A stretch of DNA of 64,000 nucleotides from assembly GCA_016937945.1 (NCBI GenBank), contig JAFGVP010000062.1, forward strand, positions 1-64,000, in the 5' to 3' direction. Below the pieces are notes generated by a model, which saw only the letters and a program-made list of their open reading frames with translations, made no database searches and was not told the DNA's origin. Both the position numbers and the translations under genes were made by a program. Shown here one piece after another: positions 7,937-17,272 of the stretch. This stretch comes from Pontiellaceae bacterium. GTDB taxonomy: Bacteria > Verrucomicrobiota > Kiritimatiellia > Kiritimatiellales > Pontiellaceae. Numbering within the stretch: position 1 is the first letter of the stretch; every line of letters starts with the position of its first letter.

Positions 7937-9894
7937 CGCTGCAGTTCCAGATTAAAGTGGCGCCGGACCGTGTTCTGCACCATGCGCTGGACGTCGAATA
8001 CGTTGGCGAGCTGTTCGCGTTCTAGCCGGTTCAGGGTGCCGGGGTCAATAAACCGGCCGTCATCCTTGCGCTTCAGCCCGGTCAGGGTCCGGAACCGCAA
8101 CAACTGATCATATCCGCTGCGTGCGAGGTTTGCGACTTCCGCCAGTTCCGGATGCAGAATAGCCAGCTCCGCCCAGCGGCCGCCGGTGGAATGGTGGCTC
8201 TTCAGGCCATAATGAAGGGCGAACACGCGTGCGGCGTCGCGAAGCGGGCTGAGTCCGCGCTTCTTGATATCGAATTCGCCTTCATTGAGGCCCTTCTTTT
8301 CGACGATAAACTTGCCTCGGAAGTTGAGCGGCGGCGGATTGGCTACAACCATTTCCGCCAACTGTCGTAGGGCCCCCATCCGCTCTGCGCTGGCTGAAAT
8401 CTCGAAGACCGTGTCGCGAATGCGCACGCAGATGTCGCGGTCGCCGGCTACATGGCGCAGGTCATAGAGTACAAGGGCTCTCAACAGGTTGTCACCCTGG
8501 GAAAGTTTGTCGACGCTGGAAATCTCTTCAATCCACTCTGTATCCGTCCGGCACCAGCGCGGATTGGATGCCATGACGCCTCCCTGACACCGGGCAAATC
8601 CGGCGTCGATGAGCAGGTTGATCACCAGTTCCGCCATGCGCAGGAATACACCCCGATTCAGTTCATCCTGTTCGGGATCGCCGGAGCTCTCGAAAACGAG
8701 GGCGTTATCCATGTCGGTCCGAAGCACCTGTTCACGGCGGCCATCGCTTCCGACCGCCATCCATGCCCACGGAATGTCGGGCAAAAGCTGACCGTTTTCA
8801 GCCATCGATTCTTCCGCCATTTCGATCATTCGGGTGACCAGTGTGTCGTAAAGCTGGGCGCAGATCTGGCCCATAAGAATCCCGGAAATTCCGGCTTCAA
8901 GATAAGAGCATGCCACCTCTTCAATATCGTCGCACAGTTCGCGCAGGCGGGCGGCCGAGCGGGCATGCTGAATGTTATCCGCAATTCCGACCGGATGGTG
9001 ACCGCTCTGGGAGAGCAGGTCTTTCGGCGTACAGACATCCAGCGCGCGGGATTCCGCCGTTCCGTCCTCGGTGATACAGATATGATCGATGCGTTCATGC
9101 AGCATGGTCAGCAGAGCGGCCATGGTGCTCGATTTTGCCGAAACGGTGGTGGCCGGACTTCGCATGATCCGGGCTACCGGACTGGTCGGGCGCGTGCTGC
9201 CGACGACGACTTCGCGGACGAGATCTTCATGGGTAACAAAACCCAGGGGCAGCCCTGATTTATCGACCACGAGGATGGAGGAGAGGTTGCGCTGGACCAT
9301 CATTTCCGCAGCGGCGCGGATGGGTGTATCCGGTTGACAGTTCAGCAATTGCTCCGGCGGACGGGTCTGGATAATCTGTGCGCCGTCGAGGTGAGCATCC
9401 AGGATGCCGCGGGCGCCTGCGCTGTCAAAGCTGTCCGTCGGCGCGGCGCGGCCAACGCGGGTTCCCCAGAACAGGTGGCGCCGGACATAGTTGCGGGCCT
9501 GATCGTTCACTTCGAGGACAAACTGCATGTCCGCCCACGGCAGGACGTAAAGAATGCTGTCCTCTTTGACCTCGGCGGTTACGCGGTAGGATTCTCCTTC
9601 GTGGAGGGCTGAAAGGCCGAGAATATCGCCGACATCCCGCACGTCCACCAGTTCATCAATCCCGTCGGCGGAGCGGCGGTATTCCACGCGGCCCATCGCC
9701 AGAAACAGAACTTCGTCGCCCGGCGGATCGCCCTGATTCCAGACCTTGTCGCCTTCGACCAGCACCTTGACCTGCGCCTTTTCCGCAAGGCTGGAGACGG
9801 TTGGCGAGGGGAGCATGGAAAACGGCGGGAATTTCTGCAGTGCTTCGGCGATACGCGAGGGAATCCGGTTGGTTTTATTCATGTCGGCAGTCAT
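7933..9894 (-). CDS. cNMP-binding / CBS-pair / DUF294 nucleotidyltransferase-like signalling protein
   Basis: A 653-residue cytosolic protein with four parts in order: a cyclic-nucleotide-binding-type beta-roll (about 20-130), a pair of CBS domains (about 175-300), a DUF294 nucleotidyltransferase-like domain and a helical C-terminal domain. The DUF294 signature is VGSDGRREQVLRTDMDNALV, resembling GlnD-type G-S-x-G-R-x-E-Q then D-x-D. CBS pairs usually bind adenine nucleotides, so it may sense nucleotide state and modify a partner. Start is ATG 9894, or ATG 9882 with an AGGA further upstream. It is coupled by a 4-base overlap to the exonuclease, a pairing I have seen in other phyla. Its target is unknown. 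Confidence 0.88.
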   Translation of the reverse strand: MTADMNKTNRIPSRIAEALQKFPPFSMLPSPTVSSLAEKAQVKVLVEGDKVWNQGDPPGDEVLFLAMGRVEYRRSADGIDELVDVRDVGDILGLSALHEGESYRVTAEVKEDSILYVLPWADMQFVLEVNDQARNYVRRHLFWGTRVGRAAPTDSFDSAGARGILDAHLDGAQIIQTRPPEQLLNCQPDTPIRAAAEMMVQRNLSSILVVDKSGLPLGFVTHEDLVREVVVGSTRPTSPVARIMRSPATTVSAKSSTMAALLTMLHERIDHICITEDGTAESRALDVCTPKDLLSQSGHHPVGIADNIQHARSAARLRELCDDIEEVACSYLEAGISGILMGQICAQLYDTLVTRMIEMAEESMAENGQLLPDIPWAWMAVGSDGRREQVLRTDMDNALVFESSGDPEQDELNRGVFLRMAELVINLLIDAGFARCQGGVMASNPRWCRTDTEWIEEISSVDKLSQGDNLLRALVLYDLRHVAGDRDICVRIRDTVFEISASAERMGALRQLAEMVVANPPPLNFRGKFIVEKKGLNEGEFDIKKRGLSPLRDAARVFALHYGLKSHHSTGGRWAELAILHPELAEVANLARSGYDQLLRFRTLTGLKRKDDGRFIDPGTLNRLEREQLANVFDVQRMVQNTVRRHFNLELQR

Positions 9895-10040
9895 CCTGTT
9901 CAGATTGATTAGGAAAAAAATACGCGGCCCTTTGAAACAAGCAAATCAAAAAGGACCGACGGAATGGATCGGAGGGAGAACGGAATGGATTTTTGCGGAA
10001 TCCGGCGATAGGCTGGGTCTCGATAACAAGGGAGATTGAT

Positions 10041-10832
10041 GTGAAGAGTAAATATCTTTTAATGGGGTTGCTGGCCGCGCTTTTTCTGTCCGGCTGTTCG
10101 ACGGTGCCGATTGTCGGGCGCAAGCAGCTGAAACTGGTTCCGGATTCCATGATGGTTTCCCAAAGTGCGGTCAGTTATCGGGAAGTCATCTCGGAGGGGC
10201 CCCTTTCGACCGATGTCGCGCAGACAGAAACGGTACGGCGGGTCGGCGTCCGAATTGCGGATGCGGTTGAACGTTACCTGAAAGCCGAAGGGCAGAGCGA
10301 TCGTATCAAGGGTTTTGAGTGGGAGTTTAACCTGATTGAAAAGGACGAGCCCAATGCCTGGTGCATGCCCGGCGGCAAGGTGGCTTTTTACACCGGCATC
10401 CTGCCTTATACCAAAACCGAGGCAGGAATCGCCGTGGTCATGGGGCATGAAATTGCGCACGCGGTGGTCGGTCACGGTGCTGAGCGGGTAAGTCATCAGC
10501 TGCTTCAGCAGGGCGGCGGTGTGCTGCTGGTGCTCTATACGGAAGATTCGGAATATCGCGACGCCATTCTTGCCGTGTATGGTGTCGGTTCGCAGCTTGG
10601 AGCCATTCTGCCATATTCCCGCATGCACGAACGAGAGGCCGATCGATTGGGCCTGATCTTTATGGCGATGGCCGGATATGATCCGAATGAAGCGGTCGGT
10701 TTCTGGCAGCGAATGGCGGCCTCGTCGGCCGAAAAACCGCCGGAATTCCTTAGTACGCATCCATCCGACGAACGCCGTATTCGGGAGTTGCAGGCGCATA
10801 TGCCCGAGGCGCTGGAATATTACAAGCCCTGA
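10041..10832 (+). CDS. M48-family zinc metallopeptidase, lipoprotein
   Basis: A predicted lipid-anchored periplasmic protease of about 263 residues. The signal peptide ends in a lipobox (LFLSGC), and the zinc motif HEIAH lies near residue 136 in VVMGHEIAHAVVGHGAER, with a third ligand in the later READRLG. The family includes BepA/LoiP-like peptidases that clear misassembled outer-membrane proteins. The frame is open further upstream, but the GTG at 10041 has AAGGGAG six bases before it and puts the signal peptide at the N-terminus. It is divergent from the cNMP/CBS gene and its 3' end overlaps the convergent acetyltransferase by 13 bases. Confidence 0.93.
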   Translation: MKSKYLLMGLLAALFLSGCSTVPIVGRKQLKLVPDSMMVSQSAVSYREVISEGPLSTDVAQTETVRRVGVRIADAVERYLKAEGQSDRIKGFEWEFNLIEKDEPNAWCMPGGKVAFYTGILPYTKTEAGIAVVMGHEIAHAVVGHGAERVSHQLLQQGGGVLLVLYTEDSEYRDAILAVYGVGSQLGAILPYSRMHEREADRLGLIFMAMAGYDPNEAVGFWQRMAASSAEKPPEFLSTHPSDERRIRELQAHMPEALEYYKP

Positions 10833-11347
10833 TCCGCCGGCATCGCGAGGTCAAACTGCGGGGCAAAACGGACGATTCCCTGACATGATTTTAATGCGTC
10901 CGGCACGAGTTCGAGCGCCATGAACGCTTCATCGGGAATGCCTTGCCAGCTGGGGAACAGTCCGAAATTCGAGGCGGATTTAAAGCCGCATCGATAATAG
11001 AAACGCGGTTCACCCAATACCACAACCGCCGGGATTCCGAGTTCGCGGCAGATGTTGATTCCCTCCCGTGCCAGCAAGGTTCCGATACCGTGGTGCTGCT
11101 GATCGGGCCGTACCGCCAGCGGCCCGAGGGTTGCCAGCCGGATATTAGATCCGTCGACGGTTGCGGTAGTGAAAAGGATGTGTCCGGCAATGCTTCGACT
11201 GTTTTCCGCGATCAGCGAAAGCAGCATCCGGTCCGTGTTCCGAAGGCTGATCACCAGATTAGGCTCAATGTCCCGTCCGAAGGCTTTCCGGTGGACCTCC
11301 CTGACGGCTTCGTAATCTTCGTAATATTCCTTTCGGATGATAGGCAT
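10820..11347 (-). CDS. GNAT-family N-acetyltransferase
   Basis: A 175-residue acetyltransferase that uses acetyl-CoA. The acetyl-CoA pyrophosphate-binding motif is in LAVRPDQQHHGIGTLLAR, followed by a strand (VVVLGEPRFYYRCGF) typical of the YhbS-like subgroup that acts on small molecules or proteins. The open frame runs about 120 residues further upstream, but that extension is low-complexity, overlaps the mnmE 5' region and is not family-like, so I use ATG 11347. Substrate unknown. It is divergent from mnmE and convergent with the M48 gene. Confidence 0.88.
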   Translation of the reverse strand: MPIIRKEYYEDYEAVREVHRKAFGRDIEPNLVISLRNTDRMLLSLIAENSRSIAGHILFTTATVDGSNIRLATLGPLAVRPDQQHHGIGTLLAREGINICRELGIPAVVVLGEPRFYYRCGFKSASNFGLFPSWQGIPDEAFMALELVPDALKSCQGIVRFAPQFDLAMPADQGL

Positions 11348-11431
11348 GGGCGAGAGAGTATCTCCGCAAACGTTTTTGTGCAACCGGGGTTTTCTGCTTT
11401 CCCAACCGTCGGAAGCGGCTATCATCCGCGC

Positions 11432-12814
11432 ATGTCTTTGTATGAAACAGATACGATTGCGGCCATAGCCACGCCTCCGGGGGACGGCGGAGTGGGAATC
11501 ATCCGTATTTCCGGGCCCGAAGTCTGGAGCATTGCCGACCAGGTATTCACGGCGATGGACCGAATTCCGGTATCCCGCCGGGATCATGGAACGTTTGCCT
11601 ATGGCCGTGTTCTTGATGAGGCGGGGGAGGAGATCGATACCGGTCTGGCCCTCATCATGCGGGCACCGAAGAGCTACACCTGCGAGGATGTCGTGGAGAT
11701 TCAGGGGCATGGCGGCGCCGTCGGCATGCGGCGGATCCTGCGGCGTGTGCTCGATGCCGGCGCCCGTATGGCCGAGCCGGGCGAATTTACCAAGCGCGCT
11801 TTCCTGAACGGGCGCATCGACCTGCTTCAGGCCGAGGGCATCTTTGATATGATCCGGGCGCGTTCCGACCGTGCGGCCAGTGCGGCGCTGGAGCAGATGG
11901 AAGGGCGGCTGAGCAGGCGCTTTGATGCAATCTACGATGCATTCCTGGAAGTTGCCGCCAATCTGGAAACCACGCTGGATTTTGTGGAAGACGAGCTTCC
12001 TGACGATGTTTTTGCCGGAATTGCCCAGCTGATGGATCGCACCTTTCGGGATCTGGATGCCCTGCTGGATACCTGGGACGAAGGCCGGCTGCTGCGAGAA
12101 GGGGCCCGGGTGGTTATTCTCGGACGGCCGAACGCCGGTAAGTCGACGCTGTTAAACACCTTGCTTGGATTTGAACGGGCCATTGTTTCGAGTACGGCGG
12201 GAACGACGCGTGACACGATCGAAGAGGGATTTGTGCTCGACGGAATTCCGCTGCGCATTATCGATACCGCCGGCCTGCGAATCACGGATTGCGAGATCGA
12301 GGCCGAAGGGATTCGGCGCGCCGAGGCCCACGGACAGGAGGCGCATCTGGCGATTTATCTGGTCGATGCCTCCGTGCCGCTGCACGAAGAGGATCGCGCT
12401 CGCCTGCAGAAGCTCGATCCGGACCGGAGCGTGGTGGTGTTGAATAAGGTGGATCAGGGATGCCGGGTTTTGCGCGACGAGTGGCCGTCGGCGAATATCG
12501 TGGAGTCCAGTCTGATCCGTGGCTCGGGAATCGAGGAACTCAAGCGGGCCATGGCGGAGCAGTTGGAACGCGGGGCCGACCTGCAGGCGCCGCCGCATGC
12601 AGTAATTTCCGAACGTCATCGGCAGTTGCTGGTCCAAGCCCATCGTGAAGCCCGTCAGGCGCGTACGTTTCTGGATCAGAATGTCGAGGAAAACGCCGTG
12701 CTGGCGAGCGAGCATCTGCGAACGGCGCTGGAATATCTGGGACAGGTGACCGGGCGGGTCTACCATGAAGAGCTGCTCGATAGCATCTTTTCGCGATTCT
12801 GCATCGGGAAATGA
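11432..12814 (+). CDS. mnmE: tRNA uridine-5-carboxymethylaminomethyl modification GTPase MnmE
   Basis: A 460-residue GTPase that works with MnmG to modify U34 of certain tRNAs. Order: N-terminal folate-binding domain (DTIAAIATPPGDGGVGIIRISG, GHGGAVGMRRI, EFTKRAFLNGR), helical domain, then a Ras-like G domain inserted near residue 230 (GRPNAGKSTLLN; DTAG; NKVD). The C-terminal FCIGK carries the cysteine of the conserved C-[IV]-G-K. The track frame starts far upstream, but ATG 11432 gives the exact family N-terminus. It is not next to mnmG, and hisD follows. Confidence 0.97.
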   Translation: MSLYETDTIAAIATPPGDGGVGIIRISGPEVWSIADQVFTAMDRIPVSRRDHGTFAYGRVLDEAGEEIDTGLALIMRAPKSYTCEDVVEIQGHGGAVGMRRILRRVLDAGARMAEPGEFTKRAFLNGRIDLLQAEGIFDMIRARSDRAASAALEQMEGRLSRRFDAIYDAFLEVAANLETTLDFVEDELPDDVFAGIAQLMDRTFRDLDALLDTWDEGRLLREGARVVILGRPNAGKSTLLNTLLGFERAIVSSTAGTTRDTIEEGFVLDGIPLRIIDTAGLRITDCEIEAEGIRRAEAHGQEAHLAIYLVDASVPLHEEDRARLQKLDPDRSVVVLNKVDQGCRVLRDEWPSANIVESSLIRGSGIEELKRAMAEQLERGADLQAPPHAVISERHRQLLVQAHREARQARTFLDQNVEENAVLASEHLRTALEYLGQVTGRVYHEELLDSIFSRFCIGK

Positions 12815-12901
12815 TGCCGGAAAACGTGTAACTTGAAATTTGAAACAAACGGGCAGGAAGAGTAGCTTTTCGTGCTTTTGGAACCAAACGAGGTAAGCGA
12901 T

Positions 12902-14209
12902 ATGAGCAGAAATCTGGCAACGATCGTCAAATGGGGCACTGATAAGAAATACAAGAAGGTCGAGGATTTCCTTCTTCGTCCGGCCGTCGAGGATCAGGCA
13001 ATGAAAGCTGCCGCGACGATTCTTGCCGATGTAAAGGAACGGGGCGACAAGGCGGTCATCGAGTGCGCACGTCGTTTTGACGGCGCAAATATTTCCACGC
13101 GCCGGATTCGTGTTTCTCCCGAAGAGATTGCCGAAGCCGCCTCGCTGGTGGATGACGAATTCAAGGCCGCGGCCCATGAGGCGCATCAGCGTATCGTTGC
13201 ATTTTCGAAGAATGGATTGCGGAACGACTGGAAAATGGCCACCCCGAAGGGCGGCATGCTGGGCGAACGGTTTGTGCCGTATGATCGCGTGGGCGCCTAT
13301 ATTCCCGGCGGTGCCGCGCCGCTGGCATCAACCGCGCTCATGACGCTGACGCTGGCCAAGGTGGCAGGCGTGAAAGAATTGGTAGCGTGTTCGCCGGCCA
13401 ATGCCGAAGGGAAGCTGAATCCGTACATCATTTATGCCATGGATCTGGCCGGTGCCACGGAAATCTACAAAATCGGCGGCGTGCACGCGATCGGCGCGAT
13501 GGCCTACGGCACCAAGTCGATTGCCAAGGTCCGCAAGATTGTCGGTCCCGGCGGCCCGTATGTTACGGCGGCCAAGCGGCAGGTTTATGGCGACGTGGCA
13601 CTGGATATGGTGGCCGGTCCGAGTGAAATTGCCGTGCTTTGCGATTCGTCGGCCAATCCGGCGCACGTTGCGGCCGATCTGCTGTCTCAGGCGGAACACG
13701 GAACCGGTTCGGAAAAGTCGCTGCTGATTACGACTTCGCAAAAGCAGGCGGAAGCGATTCGTGCCGAGGTGCTGAAACAGGCGGAGCTGCTGTCGCGTTC
13801 GGAGCCGATCAACAAAGTGCTCGCCGACGGCATGCTGCTGGTTGTGGTGAAAAACATGTCCGACGGGATGCTGCTGTGCAACCGTTTTGCGCCGGAGCAC
13901 ATGGAACTGATCGTGAAGAATCCCGAAAAGTGGGTGGACAAGGTGGAAAACGCCGGCGCGCTCTTTATCGGCGAATGGACGCCGGAGTCGGTGGGTGATT
14001 TTGCCGCCGGACCGAGCCACGTGCTTCCGACGGGTGGGACCGCCGCCTATTTCTCGGGGCTGACGGTGGAGGATTTCCGTCGGCGCATCAGCCTCATCCA
14101 GTTTACGAAGGACGATCTGCAGGACACGCTGCCGGTCGTGGAGGCCTTTGGCCGCATTGAAACTCTTGATGGTCATGCGCGTTCTGCAACCATCCGGTTT
14201 GACAAGTAG
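12902..14209 (+). CDS. hisD: Histidinol dehydrogenase
   Basis: A 435-residue zinc-dependent enzyme catalysing the last two oxidations of histidine synthesis, L-histidinol to L-histidine with two NAD+. Typical segments are VPGG-type YDRVGAYIPGGAAPL, GPGGPYVTAAKRQVYGDV, DMVAGPSEIAVL, LSQAEHGTGS and FAPEHMELIV, which contain the active-site Glu/His and metal ligands. ATG 12902 follows GAGGTAAGCG and gives the family start. hisC begins ten bases after the stop. No other his genes are in the window, so the pathway is split in this genome. Confidence 0.96.
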   Translation: MSRNLATIVKWGTDKKYKKVEDFLLRPAVEDQAMKAAATILADVKERGDKAVIECARRFDGANISTRRIRVSPEEIAEAASLVDDEFKAAAHEAHQRIVAFSKNGLRNDWKMATPKGGMLGERFVPYDRVGAYIPGGAAPLASTALMTLTLAKVAGVKELVACSPANAEGKLNPYIIYAMDLAGATEIYKIGGVHAIGAMAYGTKSIAKVRKIVGPGGPYVTAAKRQVYGDVALDMVAGPSEIAVLCDSSANPAHVAADLLSQAEHGTGSEKSLLITTSQKQAEAIRAEVLKQAELLSRSEPINKVLADGMLLVVVKNMSDGMLLCNRFAPEHMELIVKNPEKWVDKVENAGALFIGEWTPESVGDFAAGPSHVLPTGGTAAYFSGLTVEDFRRRISLIQFTKDDLQDTLPVVEAFGRIETLDGHARSATIRFDK

Positions 14210-14219
14210 AGAAAAATTT

Positions 14220-15275
14220 ATGAGCGAACGAATCAGAAAATCAGTTCAGGCCATGTCCGGTTATGTTCCGGGCGAACAGCCCAAAGGCGAGGGCATCATT
14301 AAGCTGAACACCAACGAAAATCCCTATCTTCCGTCGCCGGATGTGCAGGATATTCTTTCCATGGTGGATATTGCGGTGCTGTCGCGTTATCCGGATCCGG
14401 TGTGCATCGAGCTGCGGAAGGTCATTGCCGAGCTGCATGGCTGCGATATCGGGAATGTTTTTGTGGGGAACGGATCGGACGAGGTGCTGGCCCTATGTAT
14501 TCGGGCATTTGTGGAACGTGACGGATCGGTCGGCTATTTTGACCCGTCCTATTCGCTTTATCCGGTGCTTGCGAATATTGAAGATGTGGAACAGCGTCCG
14601 GTATCGCTGACTCCGGCCTTTGGATGGGCGATGCCGACGAATTATTCCGCGTCCCTGTTTTTCCTAACGAATCCGAATGCGCCCACCAGCCTGATATATA
14701 AAAAATCCGATGTTGAATCCTTCGTTAAGGGATTTTCGGGCGTTGTGCTGATTGATGAAGCCTATGCGGATTTCGCGGATGAAAACTGCATGGACCTTGC
14801 GCTGAAGTATGACAACGTGATTACGGCCCGGACGCTTTCCAAGTCCTATTCCCTCGCCGGTATCCGGCTGGGATATTGCGTGGGCAATCCGGAGCTGATC
14901 GGCGCCATGTATAAGATCAAGGATTCGTACAATGTGAATTACCTGACGCAGGAGATTGCGCGGGTGGCGATACTGGATCAGGACACGATGAAGGCCAATG
15001 TTTCGGCGATTGTTGAAACGCGCCGCATGATTTCAGAAAAGCTGGAGGAACTGGGTTTTGAGGTGTGTGATTCGCAGTCCAATTTCCTTTGGGTCAAGCC
15101 GCTGGGGATTACGGCGCCTGAACTGTTCAAGGGGCTGCGGGCGAAGAATATTATTGTGCGCTACTTTGGTAATGATGCCCGAACCAAAGACTATCTGCGC
15201 GTAACCGTAGGAACGGCACCGGAGATGCTGAGTTTCCTGGATGCCGTCGATGAAATTCTCAAGGGAGAGGAATGA
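14220..15275 (+). CDS. hisC: Histidinol-phosphate aminotransferase
   Basis: A 351-residue PLP enzyme (fold type I) converting imidazole-acetol phosphate to histidinol phosphate. The PLP lysine is in RTLSKSYSLAGIRLGYCVG, the phosphate-binding area includes GNGSDEVL, and LNTNENPYLPSP at the start is a HisC hallmark. ATG 14220 lies ten bases after hisD. The stop overlaps the start of the small cysteine-rich gene. Some HisC-like proteins act on other aromatic or cobalamin substrates, but the hisD neighbour makes histidine synthesis most likely. Confidence 0.94.
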   Translation: MSERIRKSVQAMSGYVPGEQPKGEGIIKLNTNENPYLPSPDVQDILSMVDIAVLSRYPDPVCIELRKVIAELHGCDIGNVFVGNGSDEVLALCIRAFVERDGSVGYFDPSYSLYPVLANIEDVEQRPVSLTPAFGWAMPTNYSASLFFLTNPNAPTSLIYKKSDVESFVKGFSGVVLIDEAYADFADENCMDLALKYDNVITARTLSKSYSLAGIRLGYCVGNPELIGAMYKIKDSYNVNYLTQEIARVAILDQDTMKANVSAIVETRRMISEKLEELGFEVCDSQSNFLWVKPLGITAPELFKGLRAKNIIVRYFGNDARTKDYLRVTVGTAPEMLSFLDAVDEILKGEE

Positions 15276-15478
15276 TGGCGGCGGCCTGCCCAAACAAAGC
15301 GGAAAACCTGAAGTTCTGTACCTGTTCCTACGACTGTGATAAGCGCGGCGTATGTTGCGAGTGCGTGGCCTATCATCGGGCCAAGGGGCAGATTCCCGGT
15401 TGCTTTTTCTCCAAGGAAGGGGAGGCGACGTGGGATCGTTCGGTTAAAAATCTGTGCCGCGACTGCAACGAGTGTTGA
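15272..15478 (+). CDS. Cysteine-rich DUF6485-type mini-protein
   Basis: A 68-residue protein with eleven cysteines arranged as C, CxC-x3-C, CC-x-C, C and a C-terminal CxxCxxC. The FCTCSYDC...CCECVAYH core and PGCFF match what I recall of DUF6485, a small cytosolic family of unknown role found in anaerobes. The cysteines suggest binding of zinc or an iron-sulfur cluster. Tandem ATGs at 15272 and 15275 overlap the hisC stop, and AAGGGAGAGG just upstream is a good ribosome-binding site, so it is translationally coupled to hisC. Confidence 0.8.
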   Translation: MMAAACPNKAENLKFCTCSYDCDKRGVCCECVAYHRAKGQIPGCFFSKEGEATWDRSVKNLCRDCNEC

Positions 15479-15506
15479 ACGGGACGGGCGAGGGGCGCCC
15501 GACTGC

Positions 15507-15534
15507 TTGACTCGCAGGGTTTAACGGGCATAAT
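15507..15534 (+). promoter_or_regulatory. Sigma-70-type promoter for the Gld-like ABC operon
   Basis: TTGACT (15507-15512), a 16-base spacer and CATAAT (15529-15534) form a good housekeeping promoter about 28 bases before the ATP-binding protein start. It implies a short leader and independent expression from the his genes. Confidence 0.65.
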
Positions 15535-15561
15535 GGCCCGCTGAATTTATTGGATTTCAAT

Positions 15562-16500
15562 ATGATCAAGGTCTATGGGGTGACAAAAAAATATCCGGCG
15601 CGAACGGCGGTGGATGATATTTCCTTTGAGGTAAAGCGCGGCGAGATTGTCGGCTTTTTAGGGCCGAACGGTGCCGGAAAGACGACTACGATGCGCATGC
15701 TGGCGGGCTATCTTCCTGTGGATGCCGGACAGATAGAGATTGCCGGCTACGACGTGACGCTTCATCCGCAGGAGGTGCGCCGGCGCATCGGTTATCTGCC
15801 GGAAAGTTGTCCGCTCTATCCCGAGATGCGGGTGGATGAATACCTGCGGTTTCGCGCGGAGCTCAAGGGCGTCAAGTCGGCAGCCCGAAAAGCCAAGGTG
15901 AGCGAAGTGAAGGAACGTTGCGGGCTGGAAGATGTTGGAAAACGAATTATCGGTCAGCTTTCAAAAGGATACCGTCAACGTGTGGGGTTGGCTGACAGCC
16001 TTGTACACGATCCGGACCTGCTGATTCTCGACGAACCAACCGTAGGGCTCGATCCATTTCAGATTCGTCAGGTGCGTGAGCTGATCACTCAGCTGGCCGA
16101 ACGGCATACGGTTTTGCTTTCAACTCATATTCTGCAGGAAGTGGAAGCGATCTGTGAACGCATCCTGATCATCAAGAACGGCCGGATCGTGGCGTCGGAT
16201 ACGGAAGAAAACCTGCACCGCATGCTTCATGCCTGCTCGATCATCGAGATGGAAATCATGGCAGATCGCGAAGAGGTGGTCGCCAGGGTCGGTACAATGG
16301 ACGGTATGAACGTGCGCAATGCGAATGAGCTGGCGGACGGTTGGTTGTGGCTTGAGATTGAGGCGGATTCGCCGGCGCTGAGGGTGGATCTGTTCAATCT
16401 GGTGGTTTCGCAGGGGTGGGTGCTTCGCGAGCTCAGCGAGCAGCAGCATTCGCTCGAAGATACCTTCGTGAAAATTACCAGTGACAAAGGAGAGGCATAG
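15562..16500 (+). CDS. ABC transporter ATP-binding protein, GldA-like
   Basis: A 312-residue cytosolic ATPase of an ABC-2 type exporter. Walker A is FLGPNGAGKTTTMRML near residue 40, the signature is QLSKGYRQRVGLAD, Walker B is DLLILDEPTVGLDP and the switch histidine is in LLSTHILQEV. A C-terminal extension of about 90 residues follows the core, as in GldA and NosF-type proteins. The frame is open from a TTG at 15550, but ATG 15562 matches the family. Overlap with the permease start and the downstream GldG-like gene identify a GldAFG-like system. Such systems are needed for gliding in Bacteroidota, but are widespread outside gliders and their cargo is unknown. Confidence 0.93.
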   Translation: MIKVYGVTKKYPARTAVDDISFEVKRGEIVGFLGPNGAGKTTTMRMLAGYLPVDAGQIEIAGYDVTLHPQEVRRRIGYLPESCPLYPEMRVDEYLRFRAELKGVKSAARKAKVSEVKERCGLEDVGKRIIGQLSKGYRQRVGLADSLVHDPDLLILDEPTVGLDPFQIRQVRELITQLAERHTVLLSTHILQEVEAICERILIIKNGRIVASDTEENLHRMLHACSIIEMEIMADREEVVARVGTMDGMNVRNANELADGWLWLEIEADSPALRVDLFNLVVSQGWVLRELSEQQHSLEDTFVKITSDKGEA

Positions 16501-17252
16501 TGAGTGTTTTCCTGAGCCTTTTCAAGAAGGAGTTTCGGACCAGTTTCCTTTCGCCCATTGCGTATGTGGTGATGTTCTTTTTCTGGGTGCTAAGCGGCGG
16601 AAACTTTATCTGGCTGCTGCAGCAGATGACCAGCGGGAAGTCGCTGATGTTTGCTACGCAGGGAATATTCGGAGGGATGGTCCTTACCTTTGCCGTTCCT
16701 TTTGTCGTTCCGTTGATCACGATGCGTCTCTTTGCTGAGGAGCGCAAGCTCGGGACCCTTGAGGCGCTACTGACTACGTCGGTAAGGGTTCCGGAACTGG
16801 TTCTTGCCAAGTTTGCCGGAGCACTGGTGTTTTATGCGGTTCTCTGGCTGCCGGTGCTGGTTTATCTCTTTACCCTCGTTCGCCTGTGTCCGCAGGAAGT
16901 GGTCGGATTTCCGGATGGCGGCGCCATCTGGTCGGCGTTTGTCGGTGTTTTCCTGATCGGAGCGCTCTATATTGCCGTCGGGTTGTGCATGTCGGCGATG
17001 ACCTCGAACCAGATCGTTGCAGCCATCGCTTCGTTCGCCCTGCTTTTCGGCTCCACGCTCGTGCTGACCTTTATGGCATCGAGTTCTCAGAGTTCGTCGG
17101 TTCAGGTGCTGGGGCAGTATTATTCATCCTATGTGCACATGCTTGATTTTTCTCGGGGTATTCTGGATAGCCGGATCATCGTGATGTATCTGTGCAATAG
17201 CGCATGGTTCCTGTTTGTGACAACCCGCTTGATTGAGGCGAAGCGGGTGTAG
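16500..17252 (+). CDS. ABC-2 type permease, GldF-like
   Basis: A 250-residue membrane protein with six predicted transmembrane segments. The N-terminal FKKEFRTSFLSPIAYVV and the cytoplasmic RLFAEERKLGTLEALLTTSV (the EExxGTLE signature of ABC-2 permeases) are clear. It pairs with the ATPase encoded immediately before it; the start codon GTG shares a base with the previous stop. The downstream GldG-like protein completes the usual three-gene set. Confidence 0.92.
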   Translation: MSVFLSLFKKEFRTSFLSPIAYVVMFFFWVLSGGNFIWLLQQMTSGKSLMFATQGIFGGMVLTFAVPFVVPLITMRLFAEERKLGTLEALLTTSVRVPELVLAKFAGALVFYAVLWLPVLVYLFTLVRLCPQEVVGFPDGGAIWSAFVGVFLIGALYIAVGLCMSAMTSNQIVAAIASFALLFGSTLVLTFMASSSQSSSVQVLGQYYSSYVHMLDFSRGILDSRIIVMYLCNSAWFLFVTTRLIEAKRV

Positions 17253-17272
17253 CCCGGAAGATCGATTGACGT

